Shown here: positions 22,898-35,000 of the stretch, in pieces
Numbering within the stretch: the stretch's first letter is position 1
Layout: every line of letters starts with the position of its first letter
Source of the DNA: Yamagishiella unicocca
Taxonomy: Eukaryota > Chlorophyta > Chlorophyceae > Chlamydomonadales > Volvocaceae
Reading direction: 5' to 3'
DNA: 64,000 nt
NCBI GenBank assembly: GCA_003116995.1
Contig: BDSL01000075.1
Coordinates: forward strand, 481,918 to 545,917
Notes under the pieces: generated by a model
What the model saw: only the letters and a program-made list of their open reading frames with translations
What the model was told of the DNA's origin: nothing
Databases searched by the model: none
Position numbers and translations under genes: made by a program

Positions 22898-24723
22898 TCA
22901 CGCCTTGACCAGCACCCCACTCGCGGTGGGGGCGGATATTGCCGAGTTGCTGCTGCCATTGCCGGCGGCGGCAATGGTCGTTGTCGTCGTCGTTGCTGCC
23001 GGGGCCGGCTTGAAGCAATCCGGCTCGCTGCGTTTGCTGCCGATGGTGTGGGTGTCGGAGTCCCGGCCCTCACTCGACGTAGCGTCTTTGCGGCGCAACA
23101 TGCGGTACTTTTGAAGGTGGCTGGCGACGTTCTCGCGAGTGAGACCGTCGATGTTCATTTCCTAAAGGTTCACAACAAGAAGATGGGTTTGAGTAAGATG
23201 CCACACGTCAGGGGTAAGATGCCATGTCAGAGGACAGCTTTGGCAACGGCGCAAAAAAGTGCAAAATCGAGTGATCCGCATAACGCTCAGCTCGATTCGG
23301 AACGACACTCAATTCCGAGGGGGGAGGTCGTGGATGTGAGGAAGGGAACACAGCCGAAACCTTCATGTAGCGTGCGGTGCGGTTATTTGCGCCCACCCGC
23401 GAATGCCGTGTCAGTGTCAAAGCGTGAGACAGTATGGTAACCCTGCTTCCCCCTCACCTGCATGATGTTTTTGGGCACCGCCTTATCCACGCCCAACTTC
23501 TGGACGGCGCTCTCAAACTTCTTGTGAAGCTGCGGCGTCCACACCAGGCGCGGCCGCTTGATGGCCCGAGTCGAGCCATCGTCAGTGTAATCCTCCTCGC
23601 CTATCGACTGCGACTGCTGCGGATTGGATGACGGGGCAGGCAGCACAGGGGCTGCCACTGGCCGATAGGCTGTAGCCAAAGACGAGTAGTCCATCGGAGG
23701 CCCTCCGTACCCAGAGTGAAAGCTGCTGCCGTAGGATACTGCGGGAGTTGGCGACAAAGGAATGGAAGTTCCATACAAACCGTAAGCAAAAAGGAGACAT
23801 GCACACAAGCCCTGCCAGTGTGTAGCAACCTTTAACAAAAAACGCCTACCTGTTGGCGGTACTTGCTGGTAGCCGTATGCCCCTGTTGCAGCAGCTGCGG
23901 CCGCAGCCGCAGCGGCAGCTGCATTCGGGTCGGGCGGCCTTGCGTAATAGGCCGGGTGGACGGCGTATGGGTTCATTGCGGCCGCATAGCTAGGCGCGGG
24001 ACTTGCCGCGTATGCAGGATGCTGCTGGGCGAAGGCTGCGTAAAGGCTGTGCATAAGTGGATGTTGAAACGGCATGGAGGCGACTGAGCTGCCAAACTGC
24101 CCCAACCCATTCTTCAATGCAGCAGAGTTCGTTGCGTTCGACGTTGCCGCTGTCCGCTCTGGCTCGCAAGGCGCACATCGCCCTGAGCCAATATCTGAAG
24201 AAGGGGCCGGCATGAGTGGTTGAGAAAGAGCGGAGGACGCTGCTGGAGCAGAACGGGCCGCAGCGGCTAAAGCTGCTGTGTGGGCATGAAGTGCTCCTGC
24301 AGTTTGCGCCAACAAAGCGGCGGTGGACTGCTGCTGCTGATGTTGTTGTTGTTGATGTTGTTGATGTTGTTGCTGTTGCTGACTGGCTGCGGCTAGGGCT
24401 TGTAGGTAACCGAGCGGCAGGCCCGCGAATTGCGACTGCTGCTGCATCGCCGCGGCATATTGGGCCCCGCCAAAGCCAAAGGCGCCCATAACACCTGGAT
24501 TCATAACTGGTCCATACATATTGTGGGGATGCTGTTGCTGCTGCAGGTGCTGGGGCGGTGGTGCTGGGGCGGCGGTACCCAACGTGGGAAGCCCGAATGC
24601 TTGGGCCACCAATGGGGGAATAAGCGAGGATGTCAGAGGGACCAGCCCTGCTGCCGGGTCTAGGCTGGCCTCCTCCTTAATGCCATAGAAGCCCTGGAAG
24701 GCCTGGACTGCGTCGTAGGCCAT
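22898..24723 (-). CDS. GARP-family (Myb-like) transcription factor, LUX/PCL1/ROC-like
   Basis: Exons (complement): 23850-24723, 23458-23738 and 22898-23161, in phase, 472 residues. The start at 24723 (MAYDAVQAFQGFYGIKEEAS) is the first ATG of the frame. The DNA-binding GARP domain spans residues about 352-410 across the last intron. It contains RPRLVWTPQLHKKFESAV and then MNIDGLTRENVASHLQKYR, the most diagnostic stretch of this family. This version (VWTPQLH, SHLQKYR) matches plant LUX/PCL1 and the Chlamydomonas clock factors ROC15/ROC75 better than B-type response regulators, and no receiver domain is seen. Before it lie Gln/His runs (near 24310-24390), an Ala run and Tyr/Pro/Ala-rich disorder, typical of activation regions. 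The last exon ends at a TGA inside a possible donor (GTGAGC), so the C-terminus may be longer. Which ROC orthologue it is cannot be settled here. Confidence 0.85.
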
Positions 24724-26071
24724 AGCGCAGGCGCGCGCGCCGAAGCGCAATTGCGGACTGAAGGACCCCAAGTGGGGAGTACAGTATTGTGTGTAGTGGT
24801 TACCGTTGATAGTTCAAATGGGATAATGTCTTATTTCGTGCTCGGTATCAACTGTAAAGCCATCGGACACAGAATTTCATTGATACGCCCCGATCGGGAC
24901 CTGTACGGCACAGAAAACTGCGTATTCCTTGCACAGCACCAAATCCACCAAGAGCCTTGGAGGAGTTTACTATACCATCTGGTGAATTCTCATGGACGGA
25001 TATGCCAATGTCGTCCAGGGCAATCTGGACAGTATCCAAATTACGCGTGACACCTATGACCAACTTGGTACAGGCATGGCTTCTTCATCCGCAGCATGCG
25101 TCCAACCAAAAATACTGCTATAACAGATGACTCTGCGTACCTAGCGAGTCTTGCTGCTTCGTGGCAAGCTCTGCTGAGGTTGAGGAGTACGGCACCAAAT
25201 CAGTGCCCAACGGTCAGGCAAATTCGCATCACAATCTTGGCCATGACTGGGCTACTTTCAGCCGCAATGTCCACTTATATCTCGTGATCTCGCGCACCTT
25301 GTGAATCACGAAAGCCGCAGCTAATGGTGTTGAAAGGTATTGTGCATTGCCCTTCTTCGGAGGACGTTCCACATATTACCAGTATCCACAATCTTCCCTT
25401 ACCGACAAACCAGAACAGTTTTTCCTTAGTCCATATCTTACGATTTTGCCTGCTAGATTCGGGAACCTGGTCACAGGCTTTCACGAACAACGCTGTAAAC
25501 GAAATCCTTGCGTAGCCCAATGCAGCTCAGCCATTATCCCATTGTGGTTTAGTCCGACAGATTTTCGTTTCATGAAAATATTCCATTGGTTTAGGAACCC
25601 CAAGCAATGGCAAGAGGCAAACCGATACTTGCAGGCCACGATTGCAGTAGGGCGAGTATCTGTCTTGGTGTAATCACCATTTACCTAGATGCAGTATATC
25701 AGAAACCCAATCTTAAGCTGCGCGTTCGCCAATTGGTTAGGCTCGCGTTGCCGTTTATGAGGATACACGTGGAACAGAACCCGGTGGATGACCTGGAACC
25801 TCAAGAACGACGGAACACGTATGCATTAGCTGCGTGCTCGGATAACCTATGTAAAGCCTAATGGCTGTAAACGTTTGTATATAATTGACCCTGCGCATCC
25901 TTTTCAACAAGTGGAATGGCAGTTGTTCCAATGCGGCGTTCTTTGGTAACGGGGCCGTCACCCGAGTGAAAAGAATGCAGAAATCACATTACCGAAGTCA
26001 TATTACCGTGGATCTACGCACGCACGCAAGGGCAACAGGTCCCTGTCTTTCGGCCCTCACCCTCTCCCGCT
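24724..26071. other. Intergenic region: GARP gene promoter and KDM1-like gene 3' flank
   Basis: About 1.35 kb of lower-GC DNA. It should contain the 5' UTR and promoter of the GARP gene and the 3' UTR of the minus-strand gene ending at 26072. Open frames here have no family resemblance I can defend. Confidence 0.45.
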
Positions 26072-29000
26072 TCACACCAAGCCCGGCGGTGCTGTCCCAT
26101 CCCCTCGGGCACCATCCCGCTCCGGCATGGGCTGTAGCCCCCCTCCGCCCGCCTGCAGCTCCATCTTCTGCACATACTGCTCCACAAGCTTGCCAATCTT
26201 TTCCCGTCGCTTTGACCCTAGCAAGTCCCGCTTGCCGTCGCTGCCGCCGCCATGCCCTCCCGACGAGGACGAGGCGGATAGCGTTTCGAACACCTTTCTG
26301 GTCGCCTTGTCCAGGATAAGGCGGTAGCCGGAAGTCGTGATTTTCCCCGCCTTGTGGTGTCGCTGCGAAGGAGACGCAGGGAGAGGCGAACAAAACGTTG
26401 TCGAGGAGGCGTGCAGCGCGGGATGGGGAGCGACGTGGAGAAGTGCTTCAGCAGCGTACGTGAAATGTGTGGTTGTGCGGGTGCGGACGCGGGCCGGCAC
26501 TGGTCGCAGTGCGGCAGGCGTGGAAGGGGGGCACTACCTGCCCGATGCCCAGCAGTCCTGCTGAAGAATCACTACAGCGAAAAATGCGGCACTTAGCCCC
26601 CCCACATCCTCCACACACACGCGCACATACACACTCCAGCTTCCAGCTCCAGCTTCCGTACCTAACTAGTTTTTCCTACCGGTCAGTTCCAAATACAAAT
26701 CCCACCTTCGCCTCCCGTCGATGACTATGCGCCGCCCGGTCTGGTCATCTTTCGAGGAGTTTCAGGTAATAACACTAACGCCCGATGGTTCTACCTCTTG
26801 GTCTGGAACCCACTGTAACCGTTACAACTAACGCACATAAATTCGACAGTGAATGGGCGTCGACCCCTGTAGCAGGTCTGGGCTGTCGCGTGGTGGTGGG
26901 CAGCCCCCCTCGTGCCTTGCTGCCCACTTTGGTACCAACCGTGCCAACACCCACCTTGAGCAGCTGCTTGGTGTACTCCACGACCTCCCCCTTGAGCGCC
27001 TCCAGGTCCGCCGCACCACCGGCTGAGGGAACATAGGCCCAGCAGCAACATGAGTGGGCGCGGAAGAGGAAGAGGAAGAGGGAGGGCAAGGGAGGGCAAG
27101 GAAGGGGGGTATGAGCGGAAACCCATAGGTCGGCACCGAAAAGTAAAGCCGAGGGGGAGGGGGTGCACATGCGGAAAGCAAAGCTTGCCCCACACGGTGA
27201 GAGCCAGGCCAAGAGACGATGTAGCGGGGAGCAGGGGGCCGGAGGTGGCTGAGCGCGCACCCACCTGAAGACGACGAACTCTTGTGGTGCTTGCCCCCAC
27301 CATCCTTGTCCTTGTGCTTGCCGCCAGTGCCGCCGGAGCCGGTGCCGCTCCGCTCGAACCGCTTGAAGTCCTCAAAGGTGGCGATCTCCTGCAGCGAGGT
27401 GTTGCGCCCGCCGCCACCCGCCTGGGCCTCCTGCAGGCAGCCGGGAGCCGCGAACAGAGAGGATTTCCCCCCTTGGTTGCGCGAGCAATAGGAGAAGGCG
27501 CGCGTCTCGGCCGGCAACTTGCAGCTAGGTTCCCCTCCTGCGCTCCAGGCATTTCTAGGGTTTTAGGCTGTGCGCCGCAGCGTGCTGTGTGCGAAGAAGC
27601 AATGCTTGCTTTCGCCACCATGTCAGGCAGAACAAGCTTGAAAACCACCGGCATTCCCTAATACGATTGCAGTGCCGTCAGGCCCTGACTCTGCCGCTTC
27701 AGTCGCAAAAGGAGGGGCGGGGCTATCGGTACACAATACAGCCGCGCCCCCGCCGCACCGGCACCGGCGGCCCAGCACGGCCTCCCCCGCCTCCGCCGAG
27801 CCGCCCCCGCATCCACGGGTCTTCCTCGAAGCTCCCGCCTGCCGCACCTGCTGCACCTCCGCCCGCCGCTGCGCCGCCAGCGCCGCCTCCTGCCGCGCCG
27901 CCTCCGCCGCCGCCTTGGCCGCCAGCAGCCTCGCCTCCAGCTCCGGATCCAGGTTCGCAGATATCCCCTCGGCGGCAACTCCGCTAGCCCCTTCGCCGCC
28001 GCCTGCATTTTTGAGAAGATTGTGGTGGGGAGCGGCGGGTTGTGGTGGGGAGCGGCGCAAGGGCGCAGTTCACGGGTCGGGGTCAGGGCCGGTGCTCATG
28101 CTCTCAAGGGCCACCTAGGTGCGGTTGGGGCGGTTGGGGCGAAGCGCTGGTGGGATTGAAGGCACCCTACGTCCGGTCCCCACACAGGCAGAGCGAGACG
28201 TACCATTCCCCTCCGGTGGCGGCGGGGTGGGTGGCGGCGGTGGCGGCGCGCCCGCTCCGTTGTCCCCGCTGGCGGTATGCCTGTGCGGCCAGGCTCCGGC
28301 AGCCCTGCCACCGGGGGCGCCAGAAGAGGCTGCCGCAGTGCCGCTGGATATGGCTGGGCCGCCCGGAGGAGGGGGCGGCGGGGGTGGGGTCCCGCGTAGG
28401 GCGGCTGCCGGCGGTGGGGTGGTGCGCAGCGACACCAGGTTGCGGGGGTTGAACACTGGCGGCCGGGAGGCGCCAACACCGCCCCCAGGGAGTGACTTGT
28501 GGGCGGGGCCGCCGGCGTGGTGGGCGGAGCGGCCGGTGGTGCCGGCAGTGGCAGCTGACATGGCGGGAGGGGCGCGGAGGGCGGGGTGGCGCGGGCGAGT
28601 TAAGGGAGGGTTGCGGGAGGTAAGACGTTGCTATACCGTCGCCAGGGGAACCGGACTGGGTGGTCATTGCCGGTGCGGTTGATGCCCAAGGCAGCGGAAA
28701 TGCCACATAGGAAATGGGCGGTGCCAGTGGCGCCAACACGACTTCATTCGCCGTCTCAGCCGACGATAACTCCACGTGAAGAAGCGGCGTCGGCCGCAGA
28801 ACCAGCTGGGACTGCCGCCCTTCCCCTTCCTGCCTTTCCCCCCACCCACCCCGGCGCTGCCCTACCTCTCCGCTCCCATGCCGCCGCCACCTGTGCCGCC
28901 ATCCGTTTTACATCCTTGCTCCGGTGCGACCCGCACCGCTCCCGGACCGCCACCAGCAGTAGCCGTACTGGGGGAGCGGCGGCAGGGGCGACGCCTGCCT

Positions 29001-32000
29001 CCCCCTCGCCCTCGCCGCCTGCGGCGCCCGCCTCCCCCTCCGCGGCTGCCGCCGCGGCCGCGTGCGCCATGGCTGCTGCCAGCCCATCCGCCAGCAGCGG
29101 CAGGCGCTCCAGCAGGCGCAGCTCCGACAGGATGAGGTGCTCGGCGGAGGGCTCGTCGCACATCTCCTGAGGGGGTTTGATAAGAGAGGGGGCAACGCAG
29201 CGGGGCGGCGTGCGGGAGGTCACGGCGGCGGCGGGAGAGCGCGAAGCGCGTGTGTGAATGTGTGTGTGGATGTGAGTGTGAATGTGTGTGTGGATGTGAG
29301 TGTGAATCTGTGTGTGGATGTGAGTGTGAATCTGTGTGTGGATGTGAGTGCGAATTTGTGTGTGGATGTGTGTGTATGTCTGTGCGTGTCGTGGGGCTGT
29401 TAGGGCTATGGGAGCAGCCAAGACGGCCTGCTGACCGGCAGAATGAGCACGTGTAACATACCCATACCTAGACAGCTCCAGCTCTGGAGGGCACCCTGTG
29501 AGATGCTCAGCCAGCCCCTCCCGACGGCCGGCTTTCCCCATACGGCTAGCCACGATGCCCGCGAGGTCTCCCATCACACAGCACAACGCACGGCGGCAGG
29601 CGGGTGCCGGGGTGACGTGCCCGCTAACCCACCAGCAGCCAGTCGTGCAGCCACGTCAGCACCTGCCCGTCGTTAGCCAGCAGCTGCAGCACCGGCAGTG
29701 TGGCGCCCTGGGGGGGGGTTGGGACGGAGGGTGGCAGGGGAATGCCAACTTTCCGCTCAGTTGTGCGTGGATGTGTGTTTTGAAATATGCTGAGCTGAGC
29801 CGCGAAGGAGACTTAGCGCGAGGAGACCAAGGAATCTGGAGGCAGTGCGGGGCGCCAATAGTTACCGAAGGAAGCCCATGTGTATGTGTGTGTGCATGCT
29901 TGCGAGGCTTGGAATGAGCCGTGGTTCGGGGGCGTGGAGCGGCCGAGGGGGACGCCCAAGGCAGCCCAAGAGCTGGTGCCCTCCCAGGAGCTGGTGAAGG
30001 CGGTGCCCCTGCCCCCGCCTGTCTTCCCCGCCCGCTTCCGAGCCCCGCCCCCTCACCTGCAGCGCCTGCAGCATCACCTGCTTGGCGTCCAGGCCTGCGC
30101 AAGATGACATCTGCTCCCGCAGCGGACCCAGATTGCCTACACATACGGCGTGGCGCGGTCGGGGTGTGGCGTGAGGTGGTGGCGCGGTCGGGGTGTGGTG
30201 TGAGGTGGGTATTGAAGGAGTTTCCCCTGTATTCCCCGACAGTGAAGGTGAGGAGAGGAGAAAACCCTATCCTGAGTTTGATACCGAGGACACGCGGTTC
30301 GAGTTTGCACGCCGCGGAACTTGGTTCAACTATCGGAAGCATGCGAACGAGCGGAGCCCACGGCACCCCGGGGGAACAGGGTGTGAGGTGCGAGGTGGGA
30401 GTAGGGGTCAGCACCCAGCCGGCGTTAAGCGGTGCAGCATGGGCTTATCCACGGTATCCAGAAGGACACGTGCAGCAGTCCGTGAGGGGTCATGTGGGGT
30501 CGCGCTGGGTGGCGTCAGGCAGGGCGCGAGAGCACCCGAAGCACAGGAGGGCAGGAGGTCACGGAATCGCACTGTACGGCACGGCCCACGTGCGTGCCGT
30601 ACCGCTGCCTGCGGCCATCATGGCCTTGTAGACGACCTTGAGGTCCTTGCGATCCGCTTGGAGCTTGGCCAGGGCCTGCTGCTTGCGCTGCCTGGGGTGG
30701 GGGTCACAAGGGAGCAGTGTCACTTTTCGGGGACGACTGCTGGTCGACCTACCGCAGACAGCGACATAAATGGCCACTGGGGAAGACGGGCGACGAGGGT
30801 GCAGGAGAGGACGGGTGTGGAGTAAAACGTCCCCCTCCCTTGCCATTCCCTTCCCCGCCAAAACCCTTTCCTGCCAAAACCCTAAATCCCGCCAACACCC
30901 CTCCCCGCCTAAACCCTAAAACACGCCGACACCCTTCCCCCCCTAAACCCTCCCCCTCCCCCACCCAACCCCACTCACTTCTCCAGGATGCCCTGCTGCA
31001 CCGGATCCTCCATCCGCTCCTTCTCCCTCTCTCTCTCCCGCTCGCCGCGCCGTCCGCCTTTGGGCCGCTTGCTGCCTTCGCCCTCATCCTCACCGCCGCT
31101 GTCGTCCGCGCCGCCCTCGTCATCGCTATCACTGCTGCCTCCCGCGCGCTTGCGCTTCCTCTTCTCCGCCTCCGATCCCCCCTCCCGCTTCGCCTTTGCG
31201 GCCGCTCGCCCCTGCTGCTTCCGCCCCTTGCCCTGCGCCTTGCTCTTCTTGGCTTTAGGCTCGTCCTCCTCCTCGTCTTCCACGTCTTCATCCTCCAGAT
31301 CCTCCTCCTCCTGCTCCGATCCACCGCTGCCGTCGTCATCGTCTTCGAGCTCCTCCACAATGCTGCGCACCGAGCGTTTGCCCGCCTTCCCGCCCTTGTC
31401 CTTGCCGGCCGTCCCGCCCTTCTCCTGCTTGCGACGCTTGGCGGCCGCACCGCCGCCCTCATCGTCCTCCGATTCCGACTCCGAAACCACCTGCGATGAC
31501 GCGGACGGGAGATGACAGCGACTGCTCAGGAGGAAGGACGACGCGGAGAGCTGCCACTGGTCCGAGCCGGGAGCGGACTCGCGTCGCTGGCGGCATGAGC
31601 CACCGGATACACCGGGGCTGTCCAGTCGCTGCGACACACGAGCGGCCTACCTCCTTCCCCCCTAGGACGCCCCCCCCTAGGGCGTCACCCCACTAGGGCG
31701 TCACCCCACTAGGGCGTCACCCCTAGGGCGCCACCCCCCCTAGGACGCGCCCCCTAGGATGCCCCCCCTAGGACGCGCCCCCTAGGACGCCACGAATCGC
31801 CCCTCCCCGCGCCTTGCTTGCCAGGCCGCCAGACCCTGCTCCTCCCTTCGGACGGGGAGGTGCAGACCATCCCTCCCTTGTCCCACCGGACAAACCCGTA
31901 CCTGCGCCGACCGGCCCTTGGGCTTGGCCTTGTCCTTATCCTCGCTCGCCGCCTGCTTGCCGGCCCCAACCGCCTTCGAGCCCTTTGCGGCGCGAGCCGC

Positions 32001-35000
32001 CGCCGCGGCCGCCGCCTCAGCGGCCGCCGCTGCCGCGCTGGCCGCGGCCACCAGGCCCTCCAGCGGCTGCTCATCCCCGACCTCCAGGGGGGGCCCGGCC
32101 TTGGCTGCTGCCTTCCCGGTGGGGGCCCGCAGCGCCCTCAGCACCCGGGCGCCCTCCCGCAGGCCGCTGGCCACCAGGCAGGACAGCAGCCCGCTGGGCA
32201 GCTGGTCGGGGGCAGTGTGCTCGCCTGGCGTTGGGGGTAAAAGATGGGGGTATGCGCGACGGAGGGGTGGGTGGGTGGTGCGAGGGAAGACCCCTGGCTT
32301 GGCACTGCAGAGTAAAACTGTTTAAGAAACATCGAGGTGGTGCAGGGAGGGGAGGGGTTAATCGTGCGCGTTACACCGAGCGGGGCAGCCCACCAACCCT
32401 GGGTTCGAGCCCGTCGCTCCACCGGCATACCACAACCCCATCGTGCTAGCCCCCGCCTATGTCCCCGCTACTGCTGCTACTGCTACTGCTGCTGCTACTG
32501 CTGCTGCTACTGCTGCTACTACTGCTGCTACTGCTACTGCCGTGCAGGCGCTGGCGCAGCCCCCACCTGCGAAGAACAGACGGCCCTTGATGGGCGCCCC
32601 CAGCAGCTGCATGTCCCGAGGGAGGCCGAGCGGCGCCAGGTGGCAGCAGGCCCCGCCGCGAGATGCTGCGGCTGCGGCAGCGGCGGCCCGACCGGACGCC
32701 GAGGAGGAGGGTGCGGAGGAGGAGGAGGAGGGGTCGCCCCAGCGTGCGACATGGCAGGAGACGGGCTGGTCGGGTATCATGGCTGCGGCCGAGGCCCCGG
32801 GGCCGCCGCCGTCTCCACCCGCACCCCCAGCTGCTGCGGCTGCCGCCCGGAGTGCCGACATGGCGTGCCGCTGCAGCTCCTCATCGGACAGCGCCAGCGC
32901 CTGCACGACAGTAGCAGCAGCAGCAGTAGCGGGGACATAGGCGGGGGCGGAGGGTGGAGGGCGGAGGCTTAGCAAGCGATGGGAGGAGTGGGCTTGGCAG
33001 CGTATGCGACGCCCCACTGAGCCCCATGGAAACACACTCCGCACACCTCCGCTCGAGGCCCTGCCGCGCAGGTGCCAAGAGTACCCAGCAGCCACCTGAA
33101 CCTTGCCCCCCCACCCCACCCCCACCCCGCCCCGCCTCCGGCGTTTGCGCGTGAAGACCAGGTTAACACGACATGGGCAGTGTAGCTGGCCGCCTCCGGG
33201 TGGGGGTGGTGCAAGGTTTCGGTGGCCCCGCCTCCGGTGTTTGTGACACCGTACCGCCACCAGCCCACCTGCTGCGCCGCCGCCGCATCCACGTGCGCCA
33301 CCAGCCGCGCGCCGCCGCCGCCAGAGGGCCCCGCTGAGCAGGGGCAGAAGACGAAGCCGAGGCCGGACCGCCCGGCGGCCGGATCCGCCGCTGCGCCCGC
33401 CGCGTCCGTCGGTGCTCCCGCGCCCACCATGAAGGGCCGCAGCTCCCCGCCACACACCGCAACGAGGTCCGTGCCCGGGGGAAGCTCCACGGAGAGCGAA
33501 ACCGCGCAGCCGCCGGCAACGCGAGCGGAGGATGTCGTACGGTACGACGGCGGCGCCGGTTCCAGGGATATGGCGCCGGATTGCAACACGGCGTGGGGCA
33601 CAGCGAGTACGGCAGCAGCAGCCGTGATGGTGCCCGCTGCGGAGGAGGGGTTGGGCGGCCAGGGGGCGGGAGCGCCTAAGGTGGGCTGGAGGTGGCTGTT
33701 GCTAACCAAAAAAAGGAGTAGACGAGCCGATGGGCGAAAACTGGGGCCGAAGCGCATCTGAGCCTGGGTGTGTTTTGCTAGCCCTCCAGCTCCCCCGAGT
33801 CCCACAGTTTGCGATCCCCACATGTGTGGACTTGGAACTGCTGGCCTCCTGTGGCCTCCTGTGGCCTCCTGTGGCCTCCTGCTGGCCTCCTGTGGCCTAC
33901 CCCACAATCAAGCCAGCCCTACGGTGTCCGCCGACCATGCGCCAACCATCCTGTCCTTGTCGCGTCAACGTTTTTTATGCCACCCCCTCACCACGCCGCG
34001 TGAAGGGCCTTTTTTGCAACCCCCCCTCACCACTGGCTTCCCTCCGTTTCCTATATCGTGTGACCAAGCCCTCTCACCACCCTCCCCCTAAAGGCCCAAA
34101 CCCTACCCACCCGAATCCGTGGACACCTTGACTCCGCTGGCCGTCACCGCCACCCCCGTCACCACGACGCCCGTCCGCATGTCGGTCAGCGCCGCCGCCA
34201 GGGCCTCCACAATTCGCCGCGCGCCATCCACCGGCAACAGCCCCAGCGAGGCCCCGGCGCCCTCCGCCGCACCCGCCTGCTTCGTCAGCTGCAGGCCCAG
34301 CCCCGGCAGCCGCGGCGGCAGCAGCCGCAGCTGGCCGGCTGCTACTGCGTCCAGCGGGGCGGCGAGCTGTAGCTCCAGCAGCGGCAGCAAGTGGGCGCGT
34401 AGCACCCTCAGGGCATCCTGGGGGGGGTAGGAAGCGGAGGACGGGCGGCTGAACAATGCCCGGCGCCACCGCGATGGCGCCGGATCGCCCCTTGCTGGCG
34501 CCCGCTTCATCTGCTGGGTACTTCGCGTCGGACCCCGCGGAACAAGCGGCGGCAGGCAGGGGCGTTCGCGTGGATGCACGAAGAATGGGGGGTTGTAAGG
34601 GAAACACTACTGGGAGAGTGAGGGGTTGCAAGGGAAACACTGCTGAGAGAATGAGGGGTTGTAACGGAAACACTGCTGGGAGAAGGTTGCCGGGGGTGGG
34701 GAGAGGGGTTTGCCGATGACAGGCACACATTCGCCCGTCGCTTGGAACGGGGACGGGCTCGGTGGGAGCGTGGAGGGGGAAGCAGGGTGTGGGGTGGGGG
34801 GCTGGCGGTGCTACCACACCGTCTCCCGCACTGCTGACGTCGCGCCTAAGCCCAACGCTGGACCGTAAGGCCCACCTGGCTGACGCGTCTCCCCGCCGGT
34901 GTCAGTGCTTTCCCGGCCTTTTCCTCCCCGGCCGCGTCATCCGCCGCTGCCGGCGGCGGCGGTGGCGGCGGCGGCGATGATGGCGGCGAGCGCTCCGTAT

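Noticed and set aside
21891..23114. 407-residue plus-strand open frame
   Set aside because: It runs antisense to the GARP exon that carries the diagnostic SHLQKYR motif, has no true domain and contains long valine runs from reverse-complemented Thr/Asp codons.
24840..25870. Degenerate retroelement in the lower-GC spacer
   Set aside because: Some translated fragments looked vaguely like polymerase or RNase H pieces, but no consecutive motifs were found on either strand.
28574..28790. Extra exon of the KDM1-like gene with VELSSAETANEVV
   Set aside because: It cannot be joined to the preceding exon in phase: the only nearby acceptor leads to a stop. The direct joint 28866 to 28554 keeps phase.
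32337..32430. tRNA gene suggested by GGGTTCGAGCCCG
   Set aside because: Only the B-box-like string is present. No matching acceptor stem or A box was found, and the site lies inside an intron.
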